NCBI GenBank assembly: GCA_016213935.1
Contig: JACQZG010000062.1
Coordinates: 1 to 54,643 of the forward strand
Reading direction: 5' to 3'
Length of the DNA stretch: 54,643 nt
From: Nitrospirota bacterium
Lineage (GTDB): Bacteria; Nitrospirota; Thermodesulfovibrionia; UBA6902
A program made the position numbers and the translations under genes. The notes beneath the pieces were generated by a model. The model searched no databases. It saw only the letters and a list, made by a program, of their open reading frames with translations, and was not told the origin of the DNA. Below, piece by piece: positions 8,428-16,769 of the stretch; the first letter of the stretch is position 1; the number at the start of each line of letters is the position of its first letter.

Positions 8428-11390
8428 TAATCATCCCTCCCTGCATCAGTAATAGCCAGAAGAATCAACTCGTTGCCTGATGTGTTTTGCATGATCCTCC
8501 TGGCATTGAGCATCATCTTTTTATGGCCGATAGATGGAAAATCATGCTCAACCTTAAAGTCATGAAATTCGGTGTTTTTAGACAGGATGTCTTCTAAAAG
8601 CTCCCTGAGTTTCGGGATATCCCACTGGTGGTTGCCGAGATGGTAAATGATCTTGCCCTCCGTGTCTTCTTTGAGTACTTTAAAAGTCCGGTAAAAAGTC
8701 CTGTTTGCCGATACAACCTTCATCCCGGCATCAAGGACAATGAGAGGTTCACGGATTGTATCTATAATGCTTTCGGCGTAGATCAGTGTGTCACTCAATA
8801 CTCCCTGCGCATGTTTCTGCTCTGTTATGTCTATGAATGTAATAACAACACCGTCAATAACGTTGTCAATGGTGCGGTAGGGCAGGATCCTCATTAAAAA
8901 CCAGATGCCGTTCTTATCGGATACCTCCATCTCCTTTGGAATGAGGGTTCTCAGCACTTCCCCTGCGTCTTTTACCATATCTTCATATTCAAGTGATGAT
9001 GCAAAATCTCTTACGGGACGGCCCACGTCAGTTTGTATAAGTTTAATCACCTTGCCGATTTCCGGAGTGAACCGTTTGATATTCAAATCATTATCCAGAA
9101 AGATGGTAGCAATTTTTGTGGCGGCAAGAAGGTTGTTCATATCATTGGTCACCTGCATCAGTTCATCGATCTTGCTCTGGGACTCGGCGTTTACCGTTAT
9201 CAGCTCTTCATTAACCGACTGAAGCTCCTCGTTGGTTGACTGCAGTTCTTCGTTTGAGGCTTCGAGTTCCTCTATTGTGCTCTGAAGCTGTTCCCTCATG
9301 GATCTCAATTCAAATTCCAGCTCTGCGCCGCGCCGGCTGCCCTGTTTTCCCGTGTGCGGCAATTTTGAGTCCGCCCTGGCCCTCGGAGAAGGCAGGGCTT
9401 CCTCAAATACGACCATGAGCAGGCCTTTTAAATGGGCCGGTTTCTTTATGTGTTTTATGTTTACATTGACTCTATATATGTCACCGTTGGATTTCACTTT
9501 CAGGTTTTTGATGACGGCATCTGTTTTTTTGGTTACTGCTTTGCGTATCTCCGCTCTCAGTTCAAGCCTCAATCCCTCGCGTGCCATTTCAAAGATGTTG
9601 AGTTTGGCTTTTCCGGGGGAAGGCTCCAGATATTTACCTGTGCGGCCGTGAAAATAGAGGATGCTTCCGTTTTCATCTACGATCACACACGGCGGGGCAT
9701 AGCGCTCAAGGAGCAGTTTTTCCGTCATACCGCCAAGGGTCATCTCACCGGTTTTTTCTTTATTAAAAGACTTCAGTTGCCGGGTCAAGGTTTTGGTCAG
9801 GGCCGGATAATAATCTATTGGAGCCGCGTGGACCAAGGAAGATTTCTTGGACCTGAATATTTTCCATTTGTTATTGACTGCGGAAAAAAGGTCGGGGAAT
9901 CCCCCGATAGTTTCGGAAGTGCCTAAGAAGAGAATGCCCTCAGGCTTTAATGCGTAATGAAAAAGGGGTATGAGCTTTTTCTGCAATTCCGGCCCCAGGT
10001 AGATGAGCAGATTTCTGCAGCTTATCATATCCACCTTGGAGAAAGGCGGGTCTTTGGCCACGTTCTGAACGGCAAAGACAACTGATTCCCTTATCTTGCT
10101 GTTTATACGATATGAATTGCCTTCCTTGGTAAAATAGCGTTTCAGACGTTGCTGTGACACATCGGCAGAAATGCTGTCAGGGTAACTGCCGCTTCTCGCT
10201 GTTTCGATAGCGTCGCTGTCCAAATCCGTTGCAAATATCTGCATCTTACTGGCCGGCTTATGCTCGCTGATGTACTCATGCAGCACAATGGCCATAGAGT
10301 ATGCTTCCTCGCCGGTGGAACAGCCCGGCACCCAGACGCGCAAGGGATATTCTTCACCGGCACGTTTAAACATGTCCGGAAGAATCTTTTTTTTGAGCAG
10401 CTCGAAGGCCTCAGGGTCCCTGAAAAACCTGGTGACCCTGATGAGGAGTTCCTTAAAAAGGATATTTACCTCGGATGGATTGTCTCTTAGATACATAACA
10501 TAATTTGCGAGATTTTCAATTTGGTGCAGGGTCATCCGCTTTTCGATCCTGCGGATGATGGTATTAGGCTTGTAATGAGAAAAATCATGGCCTGTCTGGT
10601 TACGGATCAAGATAAATATCTTTTGCATGGCGTCAGGAAATTTATCCGGGGGGCTTTTAGGTTTTCTCAGGAGCTTTGTCTGCGGATGCCTCACATACTT
10701 CATGAGCATTTCCGGGATCTTCTCCGCTGGCAGAACATGGTCAACCATATCTGTAGCTACGGCGCTTTGGGGCATGCCGTCGTATTTCGCGGTCTTCGGG
10801 TCCTGAACGATAACCAGTCCGCCTTCGCCTTTAACAGCCTTTAAGCCGAGGGCCCCCTCGGTGCCTGTTCCGGAGAGAATAACAGCTACGGCATTTTCGC
10901 CCTGGTCTTCTGCCAAAGTACGAAAGAAGAAATCTATGGGATGCCTCAGGCCGCGGCGCTCCGCCGGTTCTATCAACTGAAGTTTGCCGTTAAGTATTGC
11001 GATATTTTTATCAGGCTGGATAAGATACACACGGTTCGGCAGGACTTTCATCCCGTCCTCTGCCTGGAGTATATTCATATCTGTATATTTCTTCAGAATG
11101 TCGCCGATGATGCTCTTGTGAGTGGGATCAAGGTGGGGAACCAGTACAAAGGCCATTCCGCTGTCTGAAGGCATATGGGTAAAGAACTCCTGGAACGCCT
11201 CTAATCCCCCTGCAGAAGCGCCTATCCCGACAATATAAAAGCCTTTCGCTTTGTCATCGGCTGGATTTGCTTTTACAGCTTTGGCAGGAGCCTTCTTTTG
11301 CCGGGCGGCCTTGCCGGAAGCTGTGTTTTTCCCTCGGGTTGTTACGGCCTTTTTGGAGGACTTTTTTGCTGTTTTCTTCTTTTTAGCCAT
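8427..11390 (-). CDS. CheB-CheR-PAS hybrid signalling protein
   Basis: About 987 aa. The start at 11390 is preferred because GAGG lies upstream; an ATG at 11408 is possible. The first 45 residues are Lys/Ala-rich, like a histone H1 tail. A CheB methylesterase domain (about 50-235) follows, with Ser in GIGASAGG and His in PHLDPTH. The acidic residue is Glu in SGTGTEGALG where Asp is usual. Next is a CheR methyltransferase domain (about 255-515) with the SAM site VPGCSTGEEA and CRNLLIYL, then a linker, a long coiled coil rich in EELQSTNEELQS-type repeats, and PAS domains to the end. Hybrids of this kind act outside classical chemotaxis, often paired with a kinase as here. No receptor or CheA is in the window. 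Confidence 0.93.
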   Translation of the reverse strand: MAKKKKTAKKSSKKAVTTRGKNTASGKAARQKKAPAKAVKANPADDKAKGFYIVGIGASAGGLEAFQEFFTHMPSDSGMAFVLVPHLDPTHKSIIGDILKKYTDMNILQAEDGMKVLPNRVYLIQPDKNIAILNGKLQLIEPAERRGLRHPIDFFFRTLAEDQGENAVAVILSGTGTEGALGLKAVKGEGGLVIVQDPKTAKYDGMPQSAVATDMVDHVLPAEKIPEMLMKYVRHPQTKLLRKPKSPPDKFPDAMQKIFILIRNQTGHDFSHYKPNTIIRRIEKRMTLHQIENLANYVMYLRDNPSEVNILFKELLIRVTRFFRDPEAFELLKKKILPDMFKRAGEEYPLRVWVPGCSTGEEAYSMAIVLHEYISEHKPASKMQIFATDLDSDAIETARSGSYPDSISADVSQQRLKRYFTKEGNSYRINSKIRESVVFAVQNVAKDPPFSKVDMISCRNLLIYLGPELQKKLIPLFHYALKPEGILFLGTSETIGGFPDLFSAVNNKWKIFRSKKSSLVHAAPIDYYPALTKTLTRQLKSFNKEKTGEMTLGGMTEKLLLERYAPPCVIVDENGSILYFHGRTGKYLEPSPGKAKLNIFEMAREGLRLELRAEIRKAVTKKTDAVIKNLKVKSNGDIYRVNVNIKHIKKPAHLKGLLMVVFEEALPSPRARADSKLPHTGKQGSRRGAELEFELRSMREQLQSTIEELEASNEELQSTNEELQSVNEELITVNAESQSKIDELMQVTNDMNNLLAATKIATIFLDNDLNIKRFTPEIGKVIKLIQTDVGRPVRDFASSLEYEDMVKDAGEVLRTLIPKEMEVSDKNGIWFLMRILPYRTIDNVIDGVVITFIDITEQKHAQGVLSDTLIYAESIIDTIREPLIVLDAGMKVVSANRTFYRTFKVLKEDTEGKIIYHLGNHQWDIPKLRELLEDILSKNTEFHDFKVEHDFPSIGHKKMMLNARRIMQNTSGNELILLAITDAGRDD

Positions 11391-11414
11391 TATGCGCCTC
11401 GTCTTCATCTGAAA

Positions 11415-12221
11415 TCATTCTTTACCGAATATAGCCCCGTATCTGTCAGGCCTTCTGTCGCCTAAGATATCATTATAGATATTGAGTGATTTATCCCTCG
11501 CGGCAGAGATGTCGATATCAGCCGTGATAAGCTCTTCCCCGTCTGCGGAGGCCTTTGCCAGCACCTTTCCTCGCGGCGAGACTATCAGGCTGCTGCCTAT
11601 GAACTTAAGAGACGCGCCTTGTTTCCTCTCCTCAATCCCGGTGCGGTTTGCGGTTATTGTGAAGACGCCGTTTTCAAGCGCCCTCGTGGGCATTGCCGCA
11701 GGGCAGTATGGAAGCACAAGGTTTGAAGGATGGGCAACAACATCAGCGCCTGAGAGCGCGAGAGACCTGAGCGATTCAGGAAAGAACCAGTCAAAGCATA
11801 TCATCACTCCTATCCTTCCGATCTTTGTATCCCAGACCCTGAAGCCCGAATCGCCCGGAGAGAAGTAGAGATTCTCCTCAGAATATACATGCGTCTTTCT
11901 GTATGCGCCTATAAAGCCTTCGGGGCCTGTCACAACAGCAGAGTTGTAAAACTCATCCCTTCCCCTTTCTGCAAGCCCTGCGGCAATGTAGATGCCTTTC
12001 TCTTTAGACATGCCGCAGAGGAACTCTGTCGTGCGGCCGTTTGGGATGCTTTCGGAAAGCTCCGCGACCTCGTCTTTTGAAGTAAACTGATATCCGGTTG
12101 CGAAAAGTTCAGGGAGCACAAGGAGTTCAATGTCAGCATCTTTTGCTGCGGATGCAACCTTACCCAAGTTTTTCTCTTTTTCCCCGAATGCCGGATTGAA
12201 TTGATAAAGCCCCGCTTTCAT
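11415..12221 (-). CDS. carbon-nitrogen hydrolase (nitrilase superfamily)
   Basis: A 268-aa single-domain amidase-like enzyme. The Glu-Lys-Cys triad is visible: Glu in VLPELFATG, Lys in YRKTHVYSEE, and Cys in VMICFDWFFPE. The family hydrolyses amides or nitriles; substrate cannot be read from sequence, though small predicted amidohydrolases of this size often act on omega-amidates or carbamoyl compounds. It ends 24 bp before the CheB-CheR gene and may share its transcript. It faces away from the promoter at 12269. Confidence 0.88.
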   Translation of the reverse strand: MKAGLYQFNPAFGEKEKNLGKVASAAKDADIELLVLPELFATGYQFTSKDEVAELSESIPNGRTTEFLCGMSKEKGIYIAAGLAERGRDEFYNSAVVTGPEGFIGAYRKTHVYSEENLYFSPGDSGFRVWDTKIGRIGVMICFDWFFPESLRSLALSGADVVAHPSNLVLPYCPAAMPTRALENGVFTITANRTGIEERKQGASLKFIGSSLIVSPRGKVLAKASADGEELITADIDISAARDKSLNIYNDILGDRRPDRYGAIFGKE

Positions 12222-12268
12222 GCAGATAACTTAGCATCAAATGATGGAAATTGTCTAACCCCCCCTTC

Positions 12269-12296
12269 TTGACAAGCTAAGTGAAACTGCTATCAT
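12269..12296 (+). promoter_or_regulatory. strong sigma-70-like promoter
   Basis: TTGACA (12269-12274), a 16-bp spacer and TATCAT (12291-12296) predict transcription from about 12303. The first gene downstream is a 34-codon ORF, then a 51-codon ORF, then the radical SAM gene. This makes the short ORFs part of a dedicated transcript. Confidence 0.6.
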
Positions 12297-12342
12297 GGAA
12301 TTACAGTCTGCTGAATCCAAAAAGAAAGGGGGTGGGGACAGG

Positions 12343-12447
12343 ATGAAGAAGCCTTTAAGCATGGAAGCGCTGGCAAAAGAGGCTGCCTTCTGGGAAAGCC
12401 TTAAAAAGACTGACAGAGAGAATCCTGGCAAGGTATGCCGGAAGTGA
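12343..12447 (+). CDS. 34-aa small ORF A (candidate leader part of a peptide precursor)
   Basis: ATG with a purine-rich site (GGGGACAGG) directly upstream, 40 nt after the predicted transcription start. The peptide is hydrophilic and helical-looking, with MEALAKEAAFWESLKK at its center and a Cys near the end. It stops at TGA 12445-12447, overlapping small ORF B. Adding a single base in the G-run near 12432 would join it to ORF B as one peptide of about 82 aa. Coding status is inferred from promoter, ribosome site and position before a SPASM enzyme; no family is recognised. Confidence 0.4.
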   Translation: MKKPLSMEALAKEAAFWESLKKTDRENPGKVCRK

Positions 12448-12590
12448 AAGGGCTGAAAGAGTTCATAGTTGCCGGTCGGCAACTGAAAGGCGTAGATATG
12501 GCAGGGAGCCATGATGCGATTGGAAACGCGGCCCCTGCCATATCTGTCTTAACTGACGTATTCAATAACTATCATGCCTATCAAGCATAA
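12435..12590 (+). CDS. 51-aa small ORF B (candidate RiPP precursor or core part)
   Basis: This frame is open from ATG 12435 to TAA 12588-12590, overlapping the start of the radical SAM gene by 17 nt, an overlap typical of coupled genes. The first half is basic with KGLKEFIVAGRQLKG. The second half is small and polar, runs through GSHDAIGNAAP, and ends with an aromatic-rich tail FNNYHAYQA. There are no cysteines. No ribosome site precedes the ATG, so it may be read by coupling, or as the 3' part of a frameshifted precursor that begins in ORF A. Short, Gly/Ala-rich, non-conserved-looking ORFs beside SPASM enzymes are often modified peptide precursors. No known precursor family is recognised. 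Confidence 0.45.
   Translation: MPEVKGLKEFIVAGRQLKGVDMAGSHDAIGNAAPAISVLTDVFNNYHAYQA
12494..12545 (+). other. perfect 13-bp inverted repeat inside small ORF B
   Basis: AGATATGGCAGGG (12494-12506) and CCCTGCCATATCT (12533-12545) match perfectly across a 26-nt loop, ending 29 nt before the radical SAM ATG. There is no T-run, so it is not a terminator. In the mRNA it could limit read-through or protect an upstream segment. A smaller hairpin with a GGTC loop lies at 12468-12483. Confidence 0.6.
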
Positions 12591-13617
12591 CTTTGACTTC
12601 TTCATACAGTGGCACCTTACCGAAAGATGCAATCTCAGATGCAGGCACTGCTACCAGTCAAAACGCGGCAATGATGAGATGGCCCTCCCTGAAATCAAAG
12701 AGGCGCTTTGTGAAATAGCAGAGACGATAAACATATGGAAAGAGCTTTACGGCATAGACTTCTCCTCAAGCTTCAACATAACCGGCGGAGAGCCTTTATT
12801 AAGAGATGATATCTTTGAAATACTGAAAGAGGTTTCTAAACCCGGATTTGAAGTATTTCTCCTCACGAACGGAATCCTTGCTGACAAAGATACTGCCTTC
12901 AGACTGCGCGAAGCAGGTGTAAAAGGAGTGCAGGTGAGCATCGAAGGCACGGATGAAATTCATGACTCGGTCAGAGGCAAGGGAAGTTTTTCCGCTTCCG
13001 CCAAAGGAATCGGAAACCTGCTCAACGCAGGGCTTGAAGTGACCGTGAACGCGACACTCTCTGAACTGAACGCGCGCCATTTCATGGAGATATTCAGGCT
13101 TGCCGCATGCCTCGGAGTTCACAAACTCGGCTTCTCAAGGCTTGTGCCGTCGGGCAGGGGCAGGGATATTGCGGAGAAGATGCTCAGCGCGGAATCAGCG
13201 GCTGAGCTTTACAAAAAGATATTCTCTATAGAATCAGGCAGCCTCGAAATAGTTACCGGAGACCCTGTTGCTTCACAGTCGCGGAAAAAGTTTGAGGCAA
13301 GCCAAATCGGAGATATTCCGTCAGGGGGTTGCGCAGCGGGAATTTCCGGCATCACGATCCTTCCCGATGGCACGCTTCTCCCATGCAGAAGGCTCGATGT
13401 CCCGATAGGGAATATCCGGAGAGATTCATTGAGGGAAGTCTGGGCAGGCTCAGAGGTTCTTCAGGCATTGAGGGATAAAAAGCTGTATAAGGGAAGATGC
13501 GGAAACTGCGAAAGATGGTCTGACTGCAGAGGGTGCAGGGCTATCGCGTTTGCTTATTCGGGTTTGTCCGGAACAGGGGATTTTCTTGCCGAAGACCCGC
13601 AGTGCTTTATATTTTAA
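12574..13617 (+). CDS. radical SAM/SPASM enzyme, candidate peptide maturase
   Basis: A 347-aa protein. The SAM cluster motif CNLRCRHC gives C19, C23 and C26, and the glycine motif is NITGGEPLL (68-76). The C-terminal SPASM domain carries seven cysteines: 253, 271, 309, 312, 318, 321 and 344. That number and spacing (including CxxCx5CxxC) suits two auxiliary iron-sulfur clusters. SPASM enzymes mostly modify ribosomal peptides; others act on heme precursors or proteins. Two tiny ORFs lie immediately upstream and one overlaps this start, favouring a peptide substrate. YceI follows after 49 bp. No PqqD-like recognition domain, protease or transporter is adjacent, so the product and its export remain open. 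Confidence 0.9.
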   Translation: MPIKHNFDFFIQWHLTERCNLRCRHCYQSKRGNDEMALPEIKEALCEIAETINIWKELYGIDFSSSFNITGGEPLLRDDIFEILKEVSKPGFEVFLLTNGILADKDTAFRLREAGVKGVQVSIEGTDEIHDSVRGKGSFSASAKGIGNLLNAGLEVTVNATLSELNARHFMEIFRLAACLGVHKLGFSRLVPSGRGRDIAEKMLSAESAAELYKKIFSIESGSLEIVTGDPVASQSRKKFEASQIGDIPSGGCAAGISGITILPDGTLLPCRRLDVPIGNIRRDSLREVWAGSEVLQALRDKKLYKGRCGNCERWSDCRGCRAIAFAYSGLSGTGDFLAEDPQCFIF

Positions 13618-13666
13618 GCAAGACCTGAAAGGTCTTTAAAATTAATTAATAAGGAGATCCCAAGTT

Positions 13667-14194
13667 ATGGCAACATGGAGAGTTGACCCCGACCATTCTG
13701 TAACAGCCTTTTCAGTAAGGCACATGATGATAGCTTATGTGCACGGACAGTTCAATAAACTCTCAGGAAGCATTGAATATGACAGCAATAATCCCGCCTC
13801 TCTCTCAATGGATCTCGCTATAGAGGCGTCAGGCATCTTTACAGGGATAGCCAAGCGTGACGAGCATCTTAAAAGCAGCGATTTTCTCGACGTTGAGAAG
13901 GTCCCTTCCATAACATTCAAGAGTGTAAGCTCTGAAAAGATCGGCTTCAGCATTTTCAGGATCTCCGGCGATCTGAGCATACACGGCGTCACAAGGACGG
14001 TATCTCTTGAGGCTGCGCTTCAGGGCCCGGTAGAGAGCCCTTTCGGCGAGACGAGCATAGGCATTACGGGCTCGGCAGGTGTTGATCGCGAAGACTTCGG
14101 CATGACTTGGAACCAGCCGATGGAAGGCGGCATCTTTGTAGGCAAGGATGTGATGATAACAGTCAATATTGAAGCAGACCTTTCTGACGACTAA
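13667..14194 (+). CDS. YceI-family protein
   Basis: 175 aa, a lipocalin-like YceI beta-barrel of the type that binds isoprenoid or fatty-acyl chains. It starts directly with WRVDPDHSVTAFSVRHM, the family opening, contains SSDFLDVEKVPSITF, and ends at the last strand. No signal peptide is present, unlike many periplasmic YceI proteins, so it is probably cytoplasmic. AAGGAG precedes the ATG. It follows the radical SAM gene by 49 bp on the same strand and could be in the same transcript, but a functional link is not shown. Confidence 0.9.
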   Translation: MATWRVDPDHSVTAFSVRHMMIAYVHGQFNKLSGSIEYDSNNPASLSMDLAIEASGIFTGIAKRDEHLKSSDFLDVEKVPSITFKSVSSEKIGFSIFRISGDLSIHGVTRTVSLEAALQGPVESPFGETSIGITGSAGVDREDFGMTWNQPMEGGIFVGKDVMITVNIEADLSDD

Positions 14195-14205
14195 TAACAG
14201 CCGGA

Positions 14206-15342
14206 TTATTCGCTCACCAAGTCTATAACCGTCACCTCAGGCGAAGAGAGGAATCGTATCGGCGGCCCCCATGTGCCTGTGCCGCGGCTTACATATAATG
14301 ATGATGTCTCGGAGAGATTCACATAACCGTCAATCACAGGGAAAAAGAGCCTTACGAAAAAGTTGAACGGGAATATCTGCCCTTTGTGAGTATGCCCCGA
14401 GAGCTGAAGGTCAAAGAGGCCGAGAGTGTCTTTGTCTATAATAGGCCTGTGCTTGAGAAAGAGAGTGAATTTCTCTTTAGGCAGTTTTGAGAGCATCTCT
14501 CTTTCAGATATTATCCCGGGTTCTCCAAAGGTCATGCCCGCTTCATCATCAACTCCGGCTATATTTATAAGCCCGTTCACTGTGACGCCTTCTCCCCTTA
14601 GCAGAGTAAAGCCGGCATTTCTTGTAAACTCGATAGACTTCTCAATACCCGCGTAATATTCGTGATTTCCTGTTATGGCGAATTTTCCGTATCGCGGAGT
14701 TATCTCTTTAAAGAGGCCGGAAAAGCTGTTGAGCTCGCTCCTCTGGCCGTCAACAAGGTCGCCTGTTGATATCAGAATGTCAGGCTCTGCTGATCTCACT
14801 CTATCGAGTATCATCTTGAGCCGTTCCTCACGCACAATGTGTCCAAGATGGATGTCCGATATCTGGACAAGGCGAAGGCTCTTGATCTCCTTCGGCAGTT
14901 TGGATGATCTTATCGTCAGGTTCTCGATCCTGATATCCCTTGCCTCAAAGTAACCGTAAGAGGCTGTAAGCGTTGAAATTAAAAGAGGCGCGATAAAGGC
15001 AAAGCCTGAAGATGGCCTCAGCATGGAGAGGCCCCTTCCGGATATGGTTTTGATGAGAAGAAGGATAAAGCGGAAGAGGTCTATTGCCGAGCCGTAGACA
15101 AAGAAGAGAAGTATGACGCCCATCCAGATAAACCCGGCATTGGCCGTGAGGTAAGCGAATGTCTCAAGGCCGTGTTTTTCATAAAACCGGACAAAGAAAG
15201 GCGAGGAGATCATCAACGCGAAAAAGAGGGCAAGAAAGATGAGAGGCTTTTTGCCCGGATGAAACGCGGCCCTGAATTTAAGGAACGCGTAGAGATGCAT
15301 CCCGCCGTATGTAAGTATGAAGCTTATTAAGAATAAGTACAT
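14206..15342 (-). CDS. membrane-anchored metallophosphoesterase (YkuE/YaeI-like)
   Basis: 378 aa. The first 135 residues contain about four membrane segments; the remainder is a calcineurin-like phosphoesterase domain with the metal motifs DIHLGH, GDLVDG, GNHEYY and HTHKGQ. Relatives with an N-terminal membrane region act at the inner membrane, some on phospholipid or lipid A precursors; the substrate is unknown. It is convergent with yceI and 21 bp downstream of the mscS-like gene, probably in one transcript. Confidence 0.88.
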   Translation of the reverse strand: MYLFLISFILTYGGMHLYAFLKFRAAFHPGKKPLIFLALFFALMISSPFFVRFYEKHGLETFAYLTANAGFIWMGVILLFFVYGSAIDLFRFILLLIKTISGRGLSMLRPSSGFAFIAPLLISTLTASYGYFEARDIRIENLTIRSSKLPKEIKSLRLVQISDIHLGHIVREERLKMILDRVRSAEPDILISTGDLVDGQRSELNSFSGLFKEITPRYGKFAITGNHEYYAGIEKSIEFTRNAGFTLLRGEGVTVNGLINIAGVDDEAGMTFGEPGIISEREMLSKLPKEKFTLFLKHRPIIDKDTLGLFDLQLSGHTHKGQIFPFNFFVRLFFPVIDGYVNLSETSSLYVSRGTGTWGPPIRFLSSPEVTVIDLVSE

Positions 15343-15363
15343 GAGTTAAAAGGGGTGAAACAG

Positions 15364-16413
15364 TCAGGCTTCTTCTCTGTAAATATGAACATCCCTCTGC
15401 GGGAAGGGCATCTTCACGCCCGAGGCGTTAAATCTTTTGTATATCTCCGAATTAAGCTGATGCACGATTAATCCCCTGAGCGCACCCTCTCTCGTCCAGC
15501 ATAGAAGCTCAAGGTTGAGCGACGAATCCCCGAAGGCAGTGAATCTTACACATGCCCCGGGTTCCTTAAGAATGTTTTCGCTATTTGCGGCTATATCAAG
15601 AAGAATATTTTCGACAAAATTGACATCACTGCCGTACGCGGCGGAAACAGGGATTCTAATCCTGAAGACCGGGGAGGGCGCGCTCTCATTGACCACCTTT
15701 GAATTGGCGATTATGGAATTAGGGACAATTATCAGTATGTCATCAATCGTCTTTATGCGCGTGCTCCTTATCCCTATATTCACAACCTCTCCCCTTTCCC
15801 CCTTGTCCAATACCACGTGATCCCCTATCTTAAACGGCTTATCCATGAATATGCTTAACCCGCCGAAGAAGTTGCCGAGCATGTCCTTTGCCGCAAATGC
15901 AACCGCCGCGCCCGCCACGCCGGCAGAAGCTACGAGCGGCGTAATATTCACCTTCCAGAGGGAGAGCAGGACCATAAGTCCCGCGATAAAGAGGATTATC
16001 TTGGATATGTTCTCGACAAAAGGGATTATGTCGTTTCTTAACCCTGAAACCTCTCCCCGTTTCTGAATGAAATCTTCTATGACGATGTTGCTTATCTTAA
16101 TGAAAGCAAAGAGCCAGGTTAAGACTATCACGGTGTAACAGATGCCGTTAAGGTAGAATACCGGCTTTTCAGAGAGTTCGATGTAGGATATCGAGAGGAT
16201 AACGCCTGCGAAAACAGAGGTTATGAATAACGGCTTGTGGATAAGCTCGACTATCTTGTCGTCGATATCGGTTTCGGTATGCCGCGTGAGGCGCTTGAGA
16301 AATTGCGAGACAAAGATGTCCACTATCTTTGCGATTGCCGCAAACGCGGCTATGGTGACAAGCGCCTTCAGGTAAGGAGAGGTTATGTTGAATGATTCAA
16401 GCAGTTCGGACAT
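15364..16413 (-). CDS. small-conductance mechanosensitive channel (MscS family)
   Basis: 349 aa. Membrane segments occupy roughly 1-195. The pore helix and the start of the beta domain read VASAGVAGAAVAFAAKDMLG followed by the FMDKPFKIGDHV stretch, a classic MscS pattern. The cytoplasmic domain runs to the end. It releases osmolytes on hypo-osmotic shock. Three to four predicted membrane segments before the pore is slightly larger than the minimal E. coli type. No clear ribosome site is seen. Confidence 0.92.
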   Translation of the reverse strand: MSELLESFNITSPYLKALVTIAAFAAIAKIVDIFVSQFLKRLTRHTETDIDDKIVELIHKPLFITSVFAGVILSISYIELSEKPVFYLNGICYTVIVLTWLFAFIKISNIVIEDFIQKRGEVSGLRNDIIPFVENISKIILFIAGLMVLLSLWKVNITPLVASAGVAGAAVAFAAKDMLGNFFGGLSIFMDKPFKIGDHVVLDKGERGEVVNIGIRSTRIKTIDDILIIVPNSIIANSKVVNESAPSPVFRIRIPVSAAYGSDVNFVENILLDIAANSENILKEPGACVRFTAFGDSSLNLELLCWTREGALRGLIVHQLNSEIYKRFNASGVKMPFPQRDVHIYREEA

Positions 16414-16463
16414 GTTACTACTTTAAATGCTGTTGAGGTAAATTTCAATATTAGGAGAAAGAT

Positions 16464-16540
16464 TGGTGGCGGTGGCTGGACTCGAACCAGCGACTCTACG
16501 GATATGAGCCGTATGCTCTGACCGACTGAGCTACACCGCC
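16464..16540 (-). tRNA. tRNA-Met (CAT), elongator type
   Basis: Minus-strand cloverleaf with acceptor GGCGGTG (16534-16540) paired to CACCGCC, D-arm GTAGCTCAGTCGGTCAGAGC, anticodon CAT, T-loop TTCGAGT and encoded CCA at 16464-16466. Paired first position and overall sequence match elongator tRNA-Met. A lysidine-modified tRNA-Ile2 also has CAT but usually begins differently. Confidence 0.9.
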
Positions 16541-16706
16541 TTATGCGGAAAAATCGGAGAAATAAGGTAACAGAATAAAAGTTTCAAAGTCAATTATAAC
16601 AGATTGACGGGATGCGATTATGAGAAGGGTTTATATCGAACTGATGTGGATTTTTTAAACTCCTATCTGGTAATATTCAATACTGGAAAGACGGAACCTT
16701 ACAGCC

Positions 16707-16742
16707 ATCAGCCCTCAAGTTTGCGAGCCGGGCTGATTTTTT
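16707..16742 (+). terminator. hairpin plus T-run upstream of ccsA-hem operon
   Basis: ATCAGCCC (16707-16714) pairs with GGGCTGAT (16730-16737) and is followed by six Ts (16737-16742), 27 bp before the ccsA ATG. The neighbour tRNA-Met points away, so no upstream plus-strand gene needs a terminator here. It may be an attenuator in the leader of the heme operon. The rest of 16541-16706 shows no gene. Confidence 0.65.
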
Positions 16743-16769
16743 AGTTTTTAAGGAGATCCGCGGATAAAT

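Noticed and set aside
12445..12483. Possible selenocysteine site: two in-frame TGA codons after ORF A, with a GGTC-loop hairpin (12468-12483) 17 nt after the second.
   Set aside because: The geometry recalls a bacterial SECIS, but the frame ends at TAG only a few codons later and the overlapping frame B explains the same DNA as coding. No selenocysteine genes are in the window.
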